From positions 465,336 to 529,335 of the forward strand of contig NZ_SPQL01000001.1 of the NCBI RefSeq assembly GCF_004570385.1: 64,000 nucleotides of DNA, given 5' to 3'. Of this stretch, positions 19,004 to 28,094 are shown piece after piece; the stretch's first letter is position 1, and the number at the start of each line of letters is the position of its first letter. The notes under the pieces are model-generated. The model had not been told where the DNA came from and ran no database searches. It saw only the letters and a program-made list of their open reading frames with translations. The stretch comes from Blastococcus sp. CT_GayMR19. GTDB lineage: Bacteria; Actinomycetota; Actinomycetes; Mycobacteriales; Geodermatophilaceae. The position numbers and the translations under genes were made by a program.

Positions 19004-19651
19004 ATGGACCTCGACGACGTATGGCCGAGCATCGACGCCGAGCGGGCCGACCTGGCCGATCTCATCGACGACCTCTCCCCCGCCGAGTGGGAGGCGCCCT
19101 CGTTGTGCGCCGCCTGGCGGGTGGGCGACGTCGCCGCCCACCTGACGCTGGCGCACATGGGCTACCGCGCGGCCGTCGTCGCCGCCGTACGGGCGCGGGG
19201 AAGTTTCGACGGGATGATCCGGGACACCGCCCTCCGCGCCGCATCCCTGCCACCCGCGGAGTACGCCCGGCGACTCCGCGCGATGGTCGGCTCCCGGCGT
19301 ACGGCACCGTTCCTCACGCCGATGGAGCCGCTCATCGACGTACTGGTCCACGGCCAGGACATCGCGGTCCCGTTGGGCCGGACCCGGCCGATGCCCACCG
19401 CAGCCGCGGCCGCGGCCGCGCAGCGAGCGTGGGACGTGGGGTTCCCCTTCCGCGCCCGCAAACGGCTGGCCGGCGTCCGGCTGGCCGCCACGGACGCCGA
19501 CTGGACGGTCGGCTCGGGAGCGCCGATCGAGGGCCCGATCTCCGCGCTCCTGCTCCTGGTCACCGGTCGCGACGCCGCACTGGACGAGCTGACCGGCGAG
19601 GGCGTCGGTGCCCTGGCCGGCGGGACCAACGAATCGAGGAGGCAGAGATGA
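19004..19651 (+). CDS. DinB-like / maleylpyruvate-isomerase-family protein (TIGR03083 type)
   Basis: A 215-residue protein of the four-helix DinB-like superfamily common in actinobacteria. The pattern LSPAEWEAPSLCAAWRVGDVAAHLTL includes the conserved Trp and the metal-ligand His of the family. A second His lies in IDVLVHGQDIAVPLG. Characterised relatives are mycothiol-dependent, metal-binding transferases or isomerases, so a thiol-linked detoxification role is possible. GGAGAG precedes the ATG. It overlaps the next gene by 4 bases (ATGA) and is divergent from marR. Confidence 0.85.
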   Translation: MDLDDVWPSIDAERADLADLIDDLSPAEWEAPSLCAAWRVGDVAAHLTLAHMGYRAAVVAAVRARGSFDGMIRDTALRAASLPPAEYARRLRAMVGSRRTAPFLTPMEPLIDVLVHGQDIAVPLGRTRPMPTAAAAAAAQRAWDVGFPFRARKRLAGVRLAATDADWTVGSGAPIEGPISALLLLVTGRDAALDELTGEGVGALAGGTNESRRQR

Positions 19652-19959
19652 CGTGGGGTCTGATCACGGACGTCGCGGCCCCGGCCCAGGTCTACGACGC
19701 GATGCACGCGCGCCTGTTGGACCTCACGGGCGGCAAGGCCGACGGCCTGCTGGTCCACCTGGCGCGAGCCACGGAGACCGGCTTCCAGATCGTCGACGTG
19801 TGGGAGTCGAAGGACCGGTTCGAGCGATACCAGACGGAACTCATCGGGCCACTGCTCGCGGAGCTGACCGGCGCCGACGGACCAGCCAGCGAGGCCCCGG
19901 TCGTCAGGGAGTTCGACGTGCGCGGTCTCGTCGTCCCTGCGGCCGGGATCGCGGTCTGA
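19648..19959 (+). CDS. Small alpha/beta-barrel-like protein, unknown
   Basis: A 103-residue protein with the length and beta-alpha-beta pattern of ABM/Dabb-type ferredoxin-like barrel proteins: MTWGLITDVAAPAQVYDAMH at the start, then FQIVDVWESKDRFERYQ. Members act as small monooxygenases or ligand binders, but no catalytic residue can be asserted. GAGGAGG is 6 bases before the ATG. It is translationally coupled to the DinB-like gene upstream, forming a likely MarR-controlled two-gene unit. Confidence 0.75.
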   Translation: MTWGLITDVAAPAQVYDAMHARLLDLTGGKADGLLVHLARATETGFQIVDVWESKDRFERYQTELIGPLLAELTGADGPASEAPVVREFDVRGLVVPAAGIAV

Positions 19960-19968
19960 CCCCGGCCG

Positions 19969-20451
19969 TCAGCGCGAGCGCAGCGCCCGAAGCGCGGACT
20001 TGCGGGCGTCGCCGGTCAGCCGGTCGAGGAAGACCTTGCCGTCGAGGTGGTCCACCTCGTGCTGCAGGCACCGCGCCATGAGGCCCTCGCCCTCGAGCCG
20101 CAGGGGCTTGCCCTCCACGTCGAAGCCCTCGACGACCGCATGGTTCGCGCGCACCGTCGGCGCCCAGATACCGGGCACCGACAGGCAGCCCTCGTCGCCG
20201 TCCTGGATCTCCTCCGACAGCTCGACGACCACCGGGTTGACCATGTGGCCGATGACGCCGTCGATGTTGTAGGAGAACGCCCGCACGCTGACCCCGATCT
20301 GCGGGGCGGCCAGGCCGGCCCGCCCGGGGTGGTCGACGGTCTCGACGAGGTCGCGCACCAGGGCGGCCAGCCAGCCGTCGAAGACGCGCACCTCGTCGGC
20401 GGGGGTGCGAAGCACCGGGTCACCGAGCTCCCGGATCGGGCGGATCGTCAC
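19969..20451 (-). CDS. def: Peptide deformylase
   Basis: A 160-residue metalloenzyme that removes the N-formyl group from new proteins. All three signatures are present: GLAAPQIG (46-53), EGCLS with Cys89 and HEVDH with His131 and His135. The GTG start 13 bases after the proB stop indicates cotranscription with obg-proB. It is convergent with the DinB-like unit, with only 9 bases between stops. The frame is open upstream inside proB, but that part is not deformylase. Confidence 0.96.
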   Translation of the reverse strand: MTIRPIRELGDPVLRTPADEVRVFDGWLAALVRDLVETVDHPGRAGLAAPQIGVSVRAFSYNIDGVIGHMVNPVVVELSEEIQDGDEGCLSVPGIWAPTVRANHAVVEGFDVEGKPLRLEGEGLMARCLQHEVDHLDGKVFLDRLTGDARKSALRALRSR

Positions 20452-20464
20452 GCGGTGCAGTCTC

Positions 20465-21607
20465 TCAGCCGTCGGTCCGGGACCTGACCAGCACCATCTC
20501 GTCGCGGTGCACGACCTCGCGGCGGTACTCCGCGGGGAGGTCCCCGGTCTTGCGGCCGAGCAGGGCCGGCATCTCCCGCGCGTCGTAGGCCACCAGCCCG
20601 CGGGCGACGACGGCGCCGTCCGGGCCCACGAGCTCGACCGGGTCGTCCGCCAGGAAGTCACCCACCACGCCGGTGATGCCCGCCGCCAGCAGCGACGCGT
20701 TCCGCTCGAGGACCGCCCGGACCGCGCCGTCGTCCAGCAGCAGCCGGCCGCGGGGGTCGCTGGCGTAGCCGAGCCAGAACTGCCGGGCGCTGGGCCGCCG
20801 ACCCGTGGCCGGGAACAGGGTGCCGACCGCCTCGCCGGCCAGCGCCGCGGCCGCCTGCGCCGTCGAGGTGACGACGACGGGGACGCCGGCGTGCGAGGCG
20901 ATCAGCGCCGCCTCGACCTTGGTCGCCATCCCGCCGGTGCCGACCCCGTTGCGGCGGGCCGAGCCGAGCGAGATCGCACCCAGGTCGGCGGGCCCGTGCA
21001 CCGTGTCGACCAGCCGGGCGGGGCCGGTACGCGGATCGCCGTCGTAGACGCCGTCGACGTCGGAGAGCAGGACGAGGGCGTCGGCCCGCGCCACGTGCGC
21101 GACCAGCGCGGCCAGGCGGTCGTTGTCGCCGAAGCGGATCTCCTCGGTGGCCACCGTGTCGTTCTCGTTGACCACCGGCAGCACGCCGAGGGTCAGCAGC
21201 CGCTCCACCGTCTGGCGGGCGTTGCGGTAATGGCTGCGCCGGGTGAGGTCGTCGGCCGTGAGCAGCACCTGCCCGACGGTGACCCCGTGCCGGGCGAACG
21301 CGTCGGCGTAGGTCTGCACCAGCCGCAGCTGCCCGACGCTGGCGGCGGCCTGCGCGGTGGCGAGATCGCGGGGCCGGCCCTCGATCCCCAGCGGCGCCAG
21401 GCCCGCGGCGATCGCCCCGGAGGAGACCAGCACGACCTCGCGGCCGGCGGAGCGTTCCGCGCCCAGGACGTCGACCAGCGCCGACAGCCGCGCGGCGTCC
21501 AGGCCCCCGGGCAGCGTGGTGAGCGAGGACGACCCGACCTTCACCACGACCCGGCGCGCGCCGGCGATCTGCGGGCGGGCCGCGCCGGAGGAGGCGACCC
21601 CGGTCAC
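20465..21607 (-). CDS. proB: Glutamate 5-kinase
   Basis: A 380-residue enzyme for the first step of proline synthesis. The amino-acid kinase domain ([39 protein letters not shown]) is followed by a C-terminal PUA domain. The GTG start overlaps the obg stop by 4 bases (GTGA). Proline feedback residues are not distinguishable by eye. def follows after 13 bases and proA lies 2 kb further on. Confidence 0.96.
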   Translation of the reverse strand: MTGVASSGAARPQIAGARRVVVKVGSSSLTTLPGGLDAARLSALVDVLGAERSAGREVVLVSSGAIAAGLAPLGIEGRPRDLATAQAAASVGQLRLVQTYADAFARHGVTVGQVLLTADDLTRRSHYRNARQTVERLLTLGVLPVVNENDTVATEEIRFGDNDRLAALVAHVARADALVLLSDVDGVYDGDPRTGPARLVDTVHGPADLGAISLGSARRNGVGTGGMATKVEAALIASHAGVPVVVTSTAQAAAALAGEAVGTLFPATGRRPSARQFWLGYASDPRGRLLLDDGAVRAVLERNASLLAAGITGVVGDFLADDPVELVGPDGAVVARGLVAYDAREMPALLGRKTGDLPAEYRREVVHRDEMVLVRSRTDG

Positions 21608-23091
21608 TGCGCGTCGTCCGGGAGGTCCTCGTCCGTCCACCCGGACTCGCTGAGCTCGTAGGGGATGCGGCGCTCGCGCTTGGCGGCCAGCCGCTCCTCG
21701 GCCCGGACCCGGTGGGCCGGCTCCAGCCGGTTGTCCGTACCCCGGCCGCCGAGACCGGCGGACTCCTCCGCGGTGAGGGTGCCGGCCGGCAGGGTCGGCA
21801 CGAAGTCGAAAGTCACGCCGCCGATGGTGACCGCGTCGCCCTCGACGGCACCGGCCTTGGCCAGCTGCTCCTCGACCCCGAGACGGTTGAGCCGGTCGGC
21901 GAGGAAGCCGACGGCCTCGTCGTTGCTGAAGTCGGTCTGCCGGACCCAGCGCTCCGGCCGGACGCCGCGGACGACGAAGCCGTCCGTGTACTCGGTGTCC
22001 CGCTCGACCGTGAAGCCGGAGTCGTCGACGGCGCGCGGGGTGATCGTCACCCGGACCGACTCCATCGGCGGCAGGCTCGCGCGGTGCTCCTCGACGGCGC
22101 GGCCGAGGCCGTAGCCGAGCTCGGTCAGCCCCTCGCCGGTGGCGGCGCTTATCGCGAAGACCTCGAGACCACGCTCCTCCAGCGAATCGCGCACGAGATC
22201 GACCAGCTCCCGGGCGTCCGGGACGTCGATCTTGTTGAGGACGGCGATCCGCAGCCGGCCGACCAGGTCGAGCTCGTCGCCGCCGTACTCGGCCAGCTCG
22301 TGCTCCAGCGCCTCGATGTCGGTCTCCGGGTCGCGGCCGGGCTCCATCGTCGCCATGTCGACGACGTGCACCAGGACCGCGCAGCGCTCGACGTGGCGGA
22401 GGAACTGCACGCCCAGGCCCTTGCCGGTGGACGCGCCGGGGATCAGCCCCGGGACGTCGGCCATCGTGTACGTGACGTCGCCCGACCGGATCACGCCGAG
22501 GTTCGGGACGAGCGTGGTGAACGGGTAGTCGGCGATCTTCGGCCGCGCCGCGGACATGGCCGCGATCAGCGAGGACTTACCGGCCGACGGGAAGCCGACG
22601 AGGCCGACGTCGGCGATGCTCTTGAGCTCGATGACGGCGTCGAAGGCCTCGCCTGGTTCCCCGAGCAGGGCGAAGCCGGGAGCCTTCCGCCGGGAGTTGG
22701 CCAGCGCGGCGTTGCCGAGCCCGCCCTTGCCGCCCTGCGCCAGCACCACGCGGGTTCCGGCGCCGACGAGGTCGGCGATGACCCGGCCGTCGGGCGTGCT
22801 GACGACCGTTCCCGCGGGCACCCGGAGGACGCGGTCCTCACCACGGGCGCCGCTGCGGTTGCTGCCCTCGCCCGGCTGGCCGTTGCCGGCCTTCTGGTGC
22901 GGGCGGTGGTGGAAGTCCAGCAGCGTGTGCACGTTGGGGTCCACCTCGAGGACGACGTCGCCGCCGTTCCCGCCGTTGCCCCCGTCGGGCCCACCCAGCG
23001 GCTTGTACTTCTCCCGATGGACCGAGGACACACCGTGCCCGCCGTTGCCGGCGGCCACGTGCACCGTCACCCGATCGACGAAAGCGGCCAT
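21604..23091 (-). CDS. obg: GTPase Obg/CgtA
   Basis: A 495-residue ribosome-associated GTPase acting in 50S maturation and stress control. The Gly-rich Obg fold ([13 protein letters not shown]) is followed by the G domain with GFPSAGKSS (G1), DVPGLIPGA (G3) and NKIDV (G4). The actinobacterial-type OCT domain comes last, with a charged tail. AGGAGG lies 12 bases and GGAG 0 bases upstream of the ATG. It sits in the usual rplU-rpmA-obg-proB order. Confidence 0.97.
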   Translation of the reverse strand: MAAFVDRVTVHVAAGNGGHGVSSVHREKYKPLGGPDGGNGGNGGDVVLEVDPNVHTLLDFHHRPHQKAGNGQPGEGSNRSGARGEDRVLRVPAGTVVSTPDGRVIADLVGAGTRVVLAQGGKGGLGNAALANSRRKAPGFALLGEPGEAFDAVIELKSIADVGLVGFPSAGKSSLIAAMSAARPKIADYPFTTLVPNLGVIRSGDVTYTMADVPGLIPGASTGKGLGVQFLRHVERCAVLVHVVDMATMEPGRDPETDIEALEHELAEYGGDELDLVGRLRIAVLNKIDVPDARELVDLVRDSLEERGLEVFAISAATGEGLTELGYGLGRAVEEHRASLPPMESVRVTITPRAVDDSGFTVERDTEYTDGFVVRGVRPERWVRQTDFSNDEAVGFLADRLNRLGVEEQLAKAGAVEGDAVTIGGVTFDFVPTLPAGTLTAEESAGLGGRGTDNRLEPAHRVRAEERLAAKRERRIPYELSESGWTDEDLPDDAQ

Positions 23092-23131
23092 CTCCGCCGC
23101 CTCCTAGCTGTTACGCGGTTGACAAAGCCAG

Positions 23132-23163
23132 CGAGCGCACGAGCCCGAAGGCCCGTGCGCTCG
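23132..23163 (-). terminator. Hairpin between rpmA and obg
   Basis: CGAGCGCACG (23132-23141) pairs perfectly with CGTGCGCTCG (23154-23163) around a 12-base loop that itself can form GCC/GGC. It begins 20 bases after the rpmA stop and is likely a terminator or attenuator separating ribosomal protein transcription from obg. Confidence 0.65.
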
Positions 23164-23183
23164 GATGGCGGACGTGCGGGTGA

Positions 23184-23441
23184 TCAGGCCTCGACGGCGC
23201 TGATGGAGACGGTCTTGCGTCCCCGTCGCATACCGAAGGTCACTGCACCGGCGTCGAGCGCGAACAGCGTGTCGTCGCTGCCACGGCCGACCCCGAGACC
23301 CGGGTGGAAGTGGGTGCCGCGCTGGCGCACGATGATCTCGCCGGCCTTCACGACCTGACCGCCGAAACGCTTCACGCCGAGGCGCTGGGCGTTGGAGTCG
23401 CGACCGTTGCGGGACGACGAGGCGCCCTTCTTGTGTGCCAT
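23184..23441 (-). CDS. rpmA: 50S ribosomal protein L27
   Basis: An 85-residue protein of the large subunit whose N-terminus reaches the peptidyl transferase centre. [20 protein letters not shown] and the [10 protein letters not shown] loop are diagnostic. There is no N-terminal cleavage extension of the firmicute type. It lies 7 bases downstream of rplU in the same operon. Confidence 0.98.
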   Translation of the reverse strand: MAHKKGASSSRNGRDSNAQRLGVKRFGGQVVKAGEIIVRQRGTHFHPGLGVGRGSDDTLFALDAGAVTFGMRRGRKTVSISAVEA

Positions 23442-23448
23442 GTCGGCG

Positions 23449-23760
23449 TCAGCCCTTCGAGATGTCGCGGACCACGACGTCGGTCAGGGGCTGACGGTGC
23501 CCCTGCCGCTTGTGGTAGCCGGTCTTGTTCTTGAACTTGTGGATGTGGATCTTCGGGCCCTTGCCGTGGCCGACGATCTCGCCGGTCACGGTGACCTTCG
23601 CCAGCGCGGCGGCGTCACTGGTGACGGTCTCGCCGTCGACCAGCAGGATCGCCGGGAGGGCGACCGTGTCGCCCGCCGCACCGGCGAGCCGGTTGATCGT
23701 GAACGTGTCGCCCACGGCAACCTTGTGCTGGCTGCCACCGGCCTTCACCACTGCGTACAC
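23449..23760 (-). CDS. rplU: 50S ribosomal protein L21
   Basis: A 103-residue 23S rRNA-binding protein: [13 protein letters not shown] at the start, [17 protein letters not shown] near the end. Two adjacent GTG codons are possible starts; the second (23760) is chosen because GGAG is then 6 bases upstream and the product has the usual length and MYAV start. The frame is open upstream without homologous content. Confidence 0.97.
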   Translation of the reverse strand: MYAVVKAGGSQHKVAVGDTFTINRLAGAAGDTVALPAILLVDGETVTSDAAALAKVTVTGEIVGHGKGPKIHIHKFKNKTGYHKRQGHRQPLTDVVVRDISKG

Positions 23761-23943
23761 CACTGACTCCTCGATCGCTTCTTCGTGTCCTGCGCGCACG
23801 ACCGGAGCGGGCGCCGGGTGCTGGACGGGCTGCGGACGCCGGACCCGGCAGCACCTGACGGTGCGCGGCCGGTGGCGAGGCAACCCGGCCAGCGTACCCG
23901 AGCGGCGCGCAGCCGGTCGACACGGCCCGGTCGGGCGACGGTC

Positions 23944-23965
23944 TGCGTCCGGGGTTCCGGACGCA
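23944..23965 (-). terminator. rne terminator
   Basis: TGCGTCCGG (23944-23952) and CCGGACGCA (23957-23965) form a perfect 9-bp stem with a GGTT tetraloop, starting 5 bases after the rne stop. It separates rne from the rplU-rpmA unit. Confidence 0.8.
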
Positions 23966-23969
23966 CTGT

Positions 23970-26954
23970 TCAGACGGGCGGGCCCGCCGGACGGCTGGCG
24001 GCCCGACGACGGCGCGGTCGGCCTGTGGCCGGGATCTCCTCGGGGACGCCGGCCGGCTCGACCGGCCCCGTCTCGAGGACGGCCATCTCGCTCGCGACGG
24101 GCTCGGACGAGGACCCGTCGGGCGCCGGCACGATCGTCATGGTGTTGCTCTCCACCGGCGTCTGCGCGGCCGGCGGGAGGTCCTCGGAGGTGTCCTCGGG
24201 CCGGTAGTCGGCCACCTCGTCCGCCCCGGCGGTCTCGTCGCCGGTCCCCGCGGCCGGAACGCCGTCGAGCACGGCGGCGTCCTCCGCGGCGCGCTCCTCA
24301 CCGGACTGGCCCCGGCCGCGCCGCCCACGGTTGCGCCGGCCCCCGGTGCGGGCGGCGTCGCCGTCGCCGGTCTCCGCCGGTCCGGTTGCGTCCTCGCCGG
24401 CTTCCTGACCCGCGTCCATGACGTCGCCCTTCGCCTCGACCCTGCCCGCATCGTCCCTGGCACCGTCCCGGGAGCCGGACCGGTCGCGACCTCTCGCCCC
24501 GCCGCCGCTGCCGGAGCTCCCGCTCCCCGAGCTCGTGCCGCCGTTGCCGCCGGAACGGCGCTTCTCGTCGACCGGGTCGGTGGAGACGATCACGCCGCGG
24601 CCGCGGCAGTGGTCGCAGGGCTCGGAGAAGACCTCGAGCAGGCCCTGGCCGACCCGCTTGCGGGTCATCTGCACCAGGCCCAGCGAGGTGACCTCGGCGA
24701 CCTGGTGCTTGGTGCGGTCGCGGCCCAGGCACTCGGTGAGCCGCCGCAGGACGAGGTCCCGGTTGCTCTCGAGCACCATGTCGATGAAGTCGATGACGAT
24801 GATGCCGCCGACGTCGCGCAGCCGGAGCTGGCGGACGATCTCCTCGGCCGCCTCCATGTTGTTCCGCGTGACGGTCTGCTCCAGGTTGCCGCCCGAGCCC
24901 ACGAACTTGCCGGTGTTGACGTCGACGACGGTCATCGCCTCGGTGCGGTCGATGACCAGCGAGCCACCCGAGGGCAGCCACACCTTGCGGTCGAGCGCCT
25001 TGGCCAGCTGCTCGTCGACGCGCAGGTTGTGGAAGACGTCGCCCTCGCCGGTGAACCGGGTCAGCCGCCCGGTGAGCTCGGGCGAGACGTGCGCGACGTA
25101 GGCCTCGACGGTGTCCCAGGCGTCGTCGCCCTGGACGACGAGCTCCTTGAAGTCCTCGTTGAAGACGTCGCGGATGACGCGGATCGCCAGGTCGGGCTCG
25201 CCGTAGAGCAGGGTCGGCGCGTTCGACGTCGACTCGGCCTTCTTCTGGATGACCTCCCACTGCGCGGTCAGCCGGTTGACGTCGCGGGTGAGCTCCTCCT
25301 CCGAGGCGCCCTCCGCGGCGGTCCGGATGATGACGCCGGCGTCCTCGGGGACGATCTTCTTCAGGATGTCCTTGAGCCGCTGCCGCTCGGTGTCGGGCAG
25401 CTTGCGGCTGATGCCGGTCATCGACCCGCCGGGCACGTAGACCAGGAACCGGCCGGGCAGGTTGATCTGCTGGGTGAGCCGGGCGCCCTTGTGGCCGATC
25501 GGGTCCTTCGTCACCTGCACGAGGACCTTGTCGCCGGACTTGAGCGCCGTCTCGATCGAGCGCGACTTGCCGGACAGGCCGGCCGCGTCCCAGTTGACCT
25601 CGCCGGCGTAGAGGACGGCGTTGCGCCCCTTGCCGACGTCGACGAAGGCCGCCTCCATCGAGGGCAGCACGTTCTGCACGCGGCCGAGGTAGACGTTGCC
25701 GGCGAAGGACGTCGCCGACGCCTGGGTCACGTAGTGCTCGACCAGGACGTCGTCCTCGAGGACGGCGATCTGCGTGCGCTCGCCCCGCTGGCGGATGACC
25801 ATCTTGCGGTCGACCGCCTCGCGGCGGGCCAGGAACTCGCTCTCGGTCAGGATCGGCGCGCGGCGGCGGCCGGTGTCCCGGCCGTCCCGGCGGCGCTGGC
25901 GCTTCGCCTCGAGGCGCGTGGAGCCCGCGACGCCGCGGACGTCGTCGTCGCTGGTGGTCCGGCCGTTGCGACCGGCCCGCTCGGGCCGGTCGTCGTCGTC
26001 GACCTCCTCGCCGGCGGCGTCCGCGCTGCCGGCACTGCCACCGCGGCGACGGCGGCGGCGACGGCGCCGCGTGCTCGACGCGGACTCCTCGTCGGTGTCG
26101 CCGGACTCCTCGGCGTCCTCGTCGTCGCCCTCGGTCTCGGCGAGCTCGTCGGAGCTCTCGTCCTCGCCCTCGGCGGCGTCCTCGCCGGTCCGGCCACGAC
26201 CGCGGCCACGGCGGCCACGCCGCCGGCGACGGCTGCCCGCGCCCGTCTCGTCCTCGGTGTCCTCGTCGGTGATGTCGACGATGTCCTCGGCGTCGTCCTC
26301 CGTGATCTCCGCGACGTCGGGCTCGTCGGCGGGACCGCGCCGCGACCGGCTGCGCCGGGAACGGCTGCGGCCGGTGCTCGGCTCGGGGAGGTCGTCGCGG
26401 TCCTCGGTGGGCGTCGCCTCGGCGTCGAGGGCCTCGTCGCCGGCGCCGTCGGCCTCCACCGTCTCGGCCGGACGGCGGCCGCGACGGCGGGGCGGGGGCG
26501 GGGCGTCGGTCTCCGACGGGGCGACGAACGTGATGAACGCCGGGGCGGGGGCCGGCGGAGCGGACTCGGCGGCCTCGACCGGCTCGGCAGCGAAGGACGG
26601 CCGCGTGGCACGGCGCCGGGGGCGCGCGACGACCGCGGTCGGCTCCGGGGAGCTGAAGGCGGTGGCGAAGCGAGGAAGCTCGGGCTCGGCCTCCGCTTCC
26701 GGCTCGGCCTCCGCTTCCGGCTGGGCCTCCGCTTCCGGCTCGGGCTCGGGCTCCGGCTCGGGCTCCGCTTCCGTCTCGAGCTCTGGGTCGGCCTCGTCGT
26801 CGGGGGCCGCGAGTTCGTCGGCGTGGCCCTCCGGAGTCCCGGGGGTCTCCGCCGCGGTCTCGGTCTCCGCGGCGGTCTCGGGCTCCGCGGCGCTCCCGCT
26901 GCCCGGGGTTCCTGCGCCGGTCTCGTCGGTGGTGGTGTCGTTGTCGTCGGCCAC
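23970..26954 (-). CDS. rne: Ribonuclease E/G
   Basis: A 994-residue endonuclease of mRNA decay and rRNA processing. As in actinobacteria, the catalytic core is central. An acidic, Glu/Pro/Ala-rich disordered N-terminus of about 340 residues (repeats of EPEAEAEP type and RRRRRRR blocks) comes first. An S1 domain follows ([19 protein letters not shown]), then the RNase H-like and DNase I-like core ([11 protein letters not shown] with catalytic Asp residues) and the Zn-link CDHC. A basic and then acidic C-terminal tail ends the protein. The start is GTG 26954 with GGAG 9 bases upstream. The long tails are likely degradosome scaffold regions. Confidence 0.95.
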   Translation of the reverse strand: MADDNDTTTDETGAGTPGSGSAAEPETAAETETAAETPGTPEGHADELAAPDDEADPELETEAEPEPEPEPEPEAEAQPEAEAEPEAEAEPELPRFATAFSSPEPTAVVARPRRRATRPSFAAEPVEAAESAPPAPAPAFITFVAPSETDAPPPPRRRGRRPAETVEADGAGDEALDAEATPTEDRDDLPEPSTGRSRSRRSRSRRGPADEPDVAEITEDDAEDIVDITDEDTEDETGAGSRRRRRGRRGRGRGRTGEDAAEGEDESSDELAETEGDDEDAEESGDTDEESASSTRRRRRRRRRGGSAGSADAAGEEVDDDDRPERAGRNGRTTSDDDVRGVAGSTRLEAKRQRRRDGRDTGRRRAPILTESEFLARREAVDRKMVIRQRGERTQIAVLEDDVLVEHYVTQASATSFAGNVYLGRVQNVLPSMEAAFVDVGKGRNAVLYAGEVNWDAAGLSGKSRSIETALKSGDKVLVQVTKDPIGHKGARLTQQINLPGRFLVYVPGGSMTGISRKLPDTERQRLKDILKKIVPEDAGVIIRTAAEGASEEELTRDVNRLTAQWEVIQKKAESTSNAPTLLYGEPDLAIRVIRDVFNEDFKELVVQGDDAWDTVEAYVAHVSPELTGRLTRFTGEGDVFHNLRVDEQLAKALDRKVWLPSGGSLVIDRTEAMTVVDVNTGKFVGSGGNLEQTVTRNNMEAAEEIVRQLRLRDVGGIIVIDFIDMVLESNRDLVLRRLTECLGRDRTKHQVAEVTSLGLVQMTRKRVGQGLLEVFSEPCDHCRGRGVIVSTDPVDEKRRSGGNGGTSSGSGSSGSGGGARGRDRSGSRDGARDDAGRVEAKGDVMDAGQEAGEDATGPAETGDGDAARTGGRRNRGRRGRGQSGEERAAEDAAVLDGVPAAGTGDETAGADEVADYRPEDTSEDLPPAAQTPVESNTMTIVPAPDGSSSEPVASEMAVLETGPVEPAGVPEEIPATGRPRRRRAASRPAGPPV

Positions 26955-27326
26955 GAGGGTCGTCTCCTCAAGGCTCCCGGGCGCCGATCGGATGACTGGC
27001 GACCGCGCAGGAGCACGGGTTGGGCGGGACGGGCCGCCGCACGGGGTACGGCGGTGGTGGCTCGTCCTGCTGAAGTCTGGTGGGCCGTCCCCCGGGCGGT
27101 GGTTGCCGCGGCCGGGAGCCGGAGTGCTGGTGGTGCCGCACCCGATGGAGCCTGGATGCGCGGTGCCTGGATGCGTCGTGCCGGGTCTTCGGTGGTGCTG
27201 GTCCTTCGGGAGCTGGGTCGTGGGTCGCGCGGTGGTCTGCGTCGTCCGGGCCGGCTGGTCCGGAGCGGTGCGTCACGTCTGGCAGCCGTGCCGCTCGACG
27301 GCGCGAGGCCTCCGGGTCCACCCAGG
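26955..27326. other. rne leader region
   Basis: This 372-base gap between the TIGR03936 gene and rne has no supported gene; frames here are Pro/Arg-rich shadows. It contains the short direct repeat GCCTGGATGCG at about 27149 and 27167. It probably holds the rne promoter and a long 5' leader. In enterobacteria the rne leader mediates autoregulation; whether this one does is unknown. Confidence 0.4.
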
Positions 27327-28094
27327 TCAGATCGTCGCGTGCTCCCCCTGGCAGCGGGTGCGCGCCGCACGGTCAGGCCCGAGCGGATCGGCCACGGTCC
27401 CGGTGTCGTCGAGCCGGCCCTGCGCCGCACGCACGGCCCGTGGGGGCAACGGCGGGCGCAGGTCGGCGACGGCAGTCAGGGCGGCCAACACGTCGTCCGG
27501 TCGTACGGCGGGCGTTCCCTGCCGGACGACCATGTGCAGTATGGCACAACCTGCCTCTTCGACCGCGAACGCGCTGGTGACCGACGCGCGCGCATCGATG
27601 TCCCGGAGGCCGTTCTTGGTGCGCTTGGCGACGGTCACGACGTCCCGCGAGAGGAACTCCGCCAGCGCCGGCTCCAGTTCCGCGAGTGCCACCCCGGGCA
27701 GCTCCACGCGCCACACCGACGTGTCGATCCGGTCGGCCAGCGAGCCGGTCCCCTCCAGCGCCTCCACGCACTCGACGACGGCGAGGTCCTCCGGCAGGGC
27801 GGCGTCCAGGGCGGCCCGCACCGCTTCGGGGTCGCACCGGACGCTCAGCCCGATCTCCAGGTACTCGGCCTCGCTGGCCGACCCGGTCGGCGCGGCACCG
27901 AGGTAGGAGATCTTGGGATGGGGGCTGAACCCGGCCGAGAACGCCATCGGCACCTGGGCCCGGCGCAGCGCGCGCTCGAGCGTGCGGGCCAGGTCGCGGT
28001 GGGACGCGAACCGGAGCCGGCCGCGCTTGGCGTACCGGATGCGCAGCTTCTGGACGGTCGGCGGCGGGGGCGGGCCCTCGGGCTGACGGGCCAT
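27327..28094 (-). CDS. TIGR03936/DUF2344 protein, radical SAM partner
   Basis: A 255-residue protein with the family opening VQKLRIRYAKRGRLRFASHRDL and the FSPHPKISYLGAAPTGSASEAEYLE segment. In many firmicutes this domain is fused to, or adjacent to, the TIGR03960 B12-type radical SAM protein; here the two are separate genes with a 1-base overlap (TGATG at 28094). The function of the pair is unproven. Position beside rne and ribosomal genes suggests an RNA- or ribosome-related modification, which is inference. Confidence 0.9.
   Translation of the reverse strand: MARQPEGPPPPPTVQKLRIRYAKRGRLRFASHRDLARTLERALRRAQVPMAFSAGFSPHPKISYLGAAPTGSASEAEYLEIGLSVRCDPEAVRAALDAALPEDLAVVECVEALEGTGSLADRIDTSVWRVELPGVALAELEPALAEFLSRDVVTVAKRTKNGLRDIDARASVTSAFAVEEAGCAILHMVVRQGTPAVRPDDVLAALTAVADLRPPLPPRAVRAAQGRLDDTGTVADPLGPDRAARTRCQGEHATI

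Noticed and set aside
26968..27321. A 117-codon frame between TIGR03936 and rne
   Set aside because: It has a Pro/Arg/His-rich composition and no ribosome binding site, which is typical of a shadow frame in GC-rich intergenic DNA.
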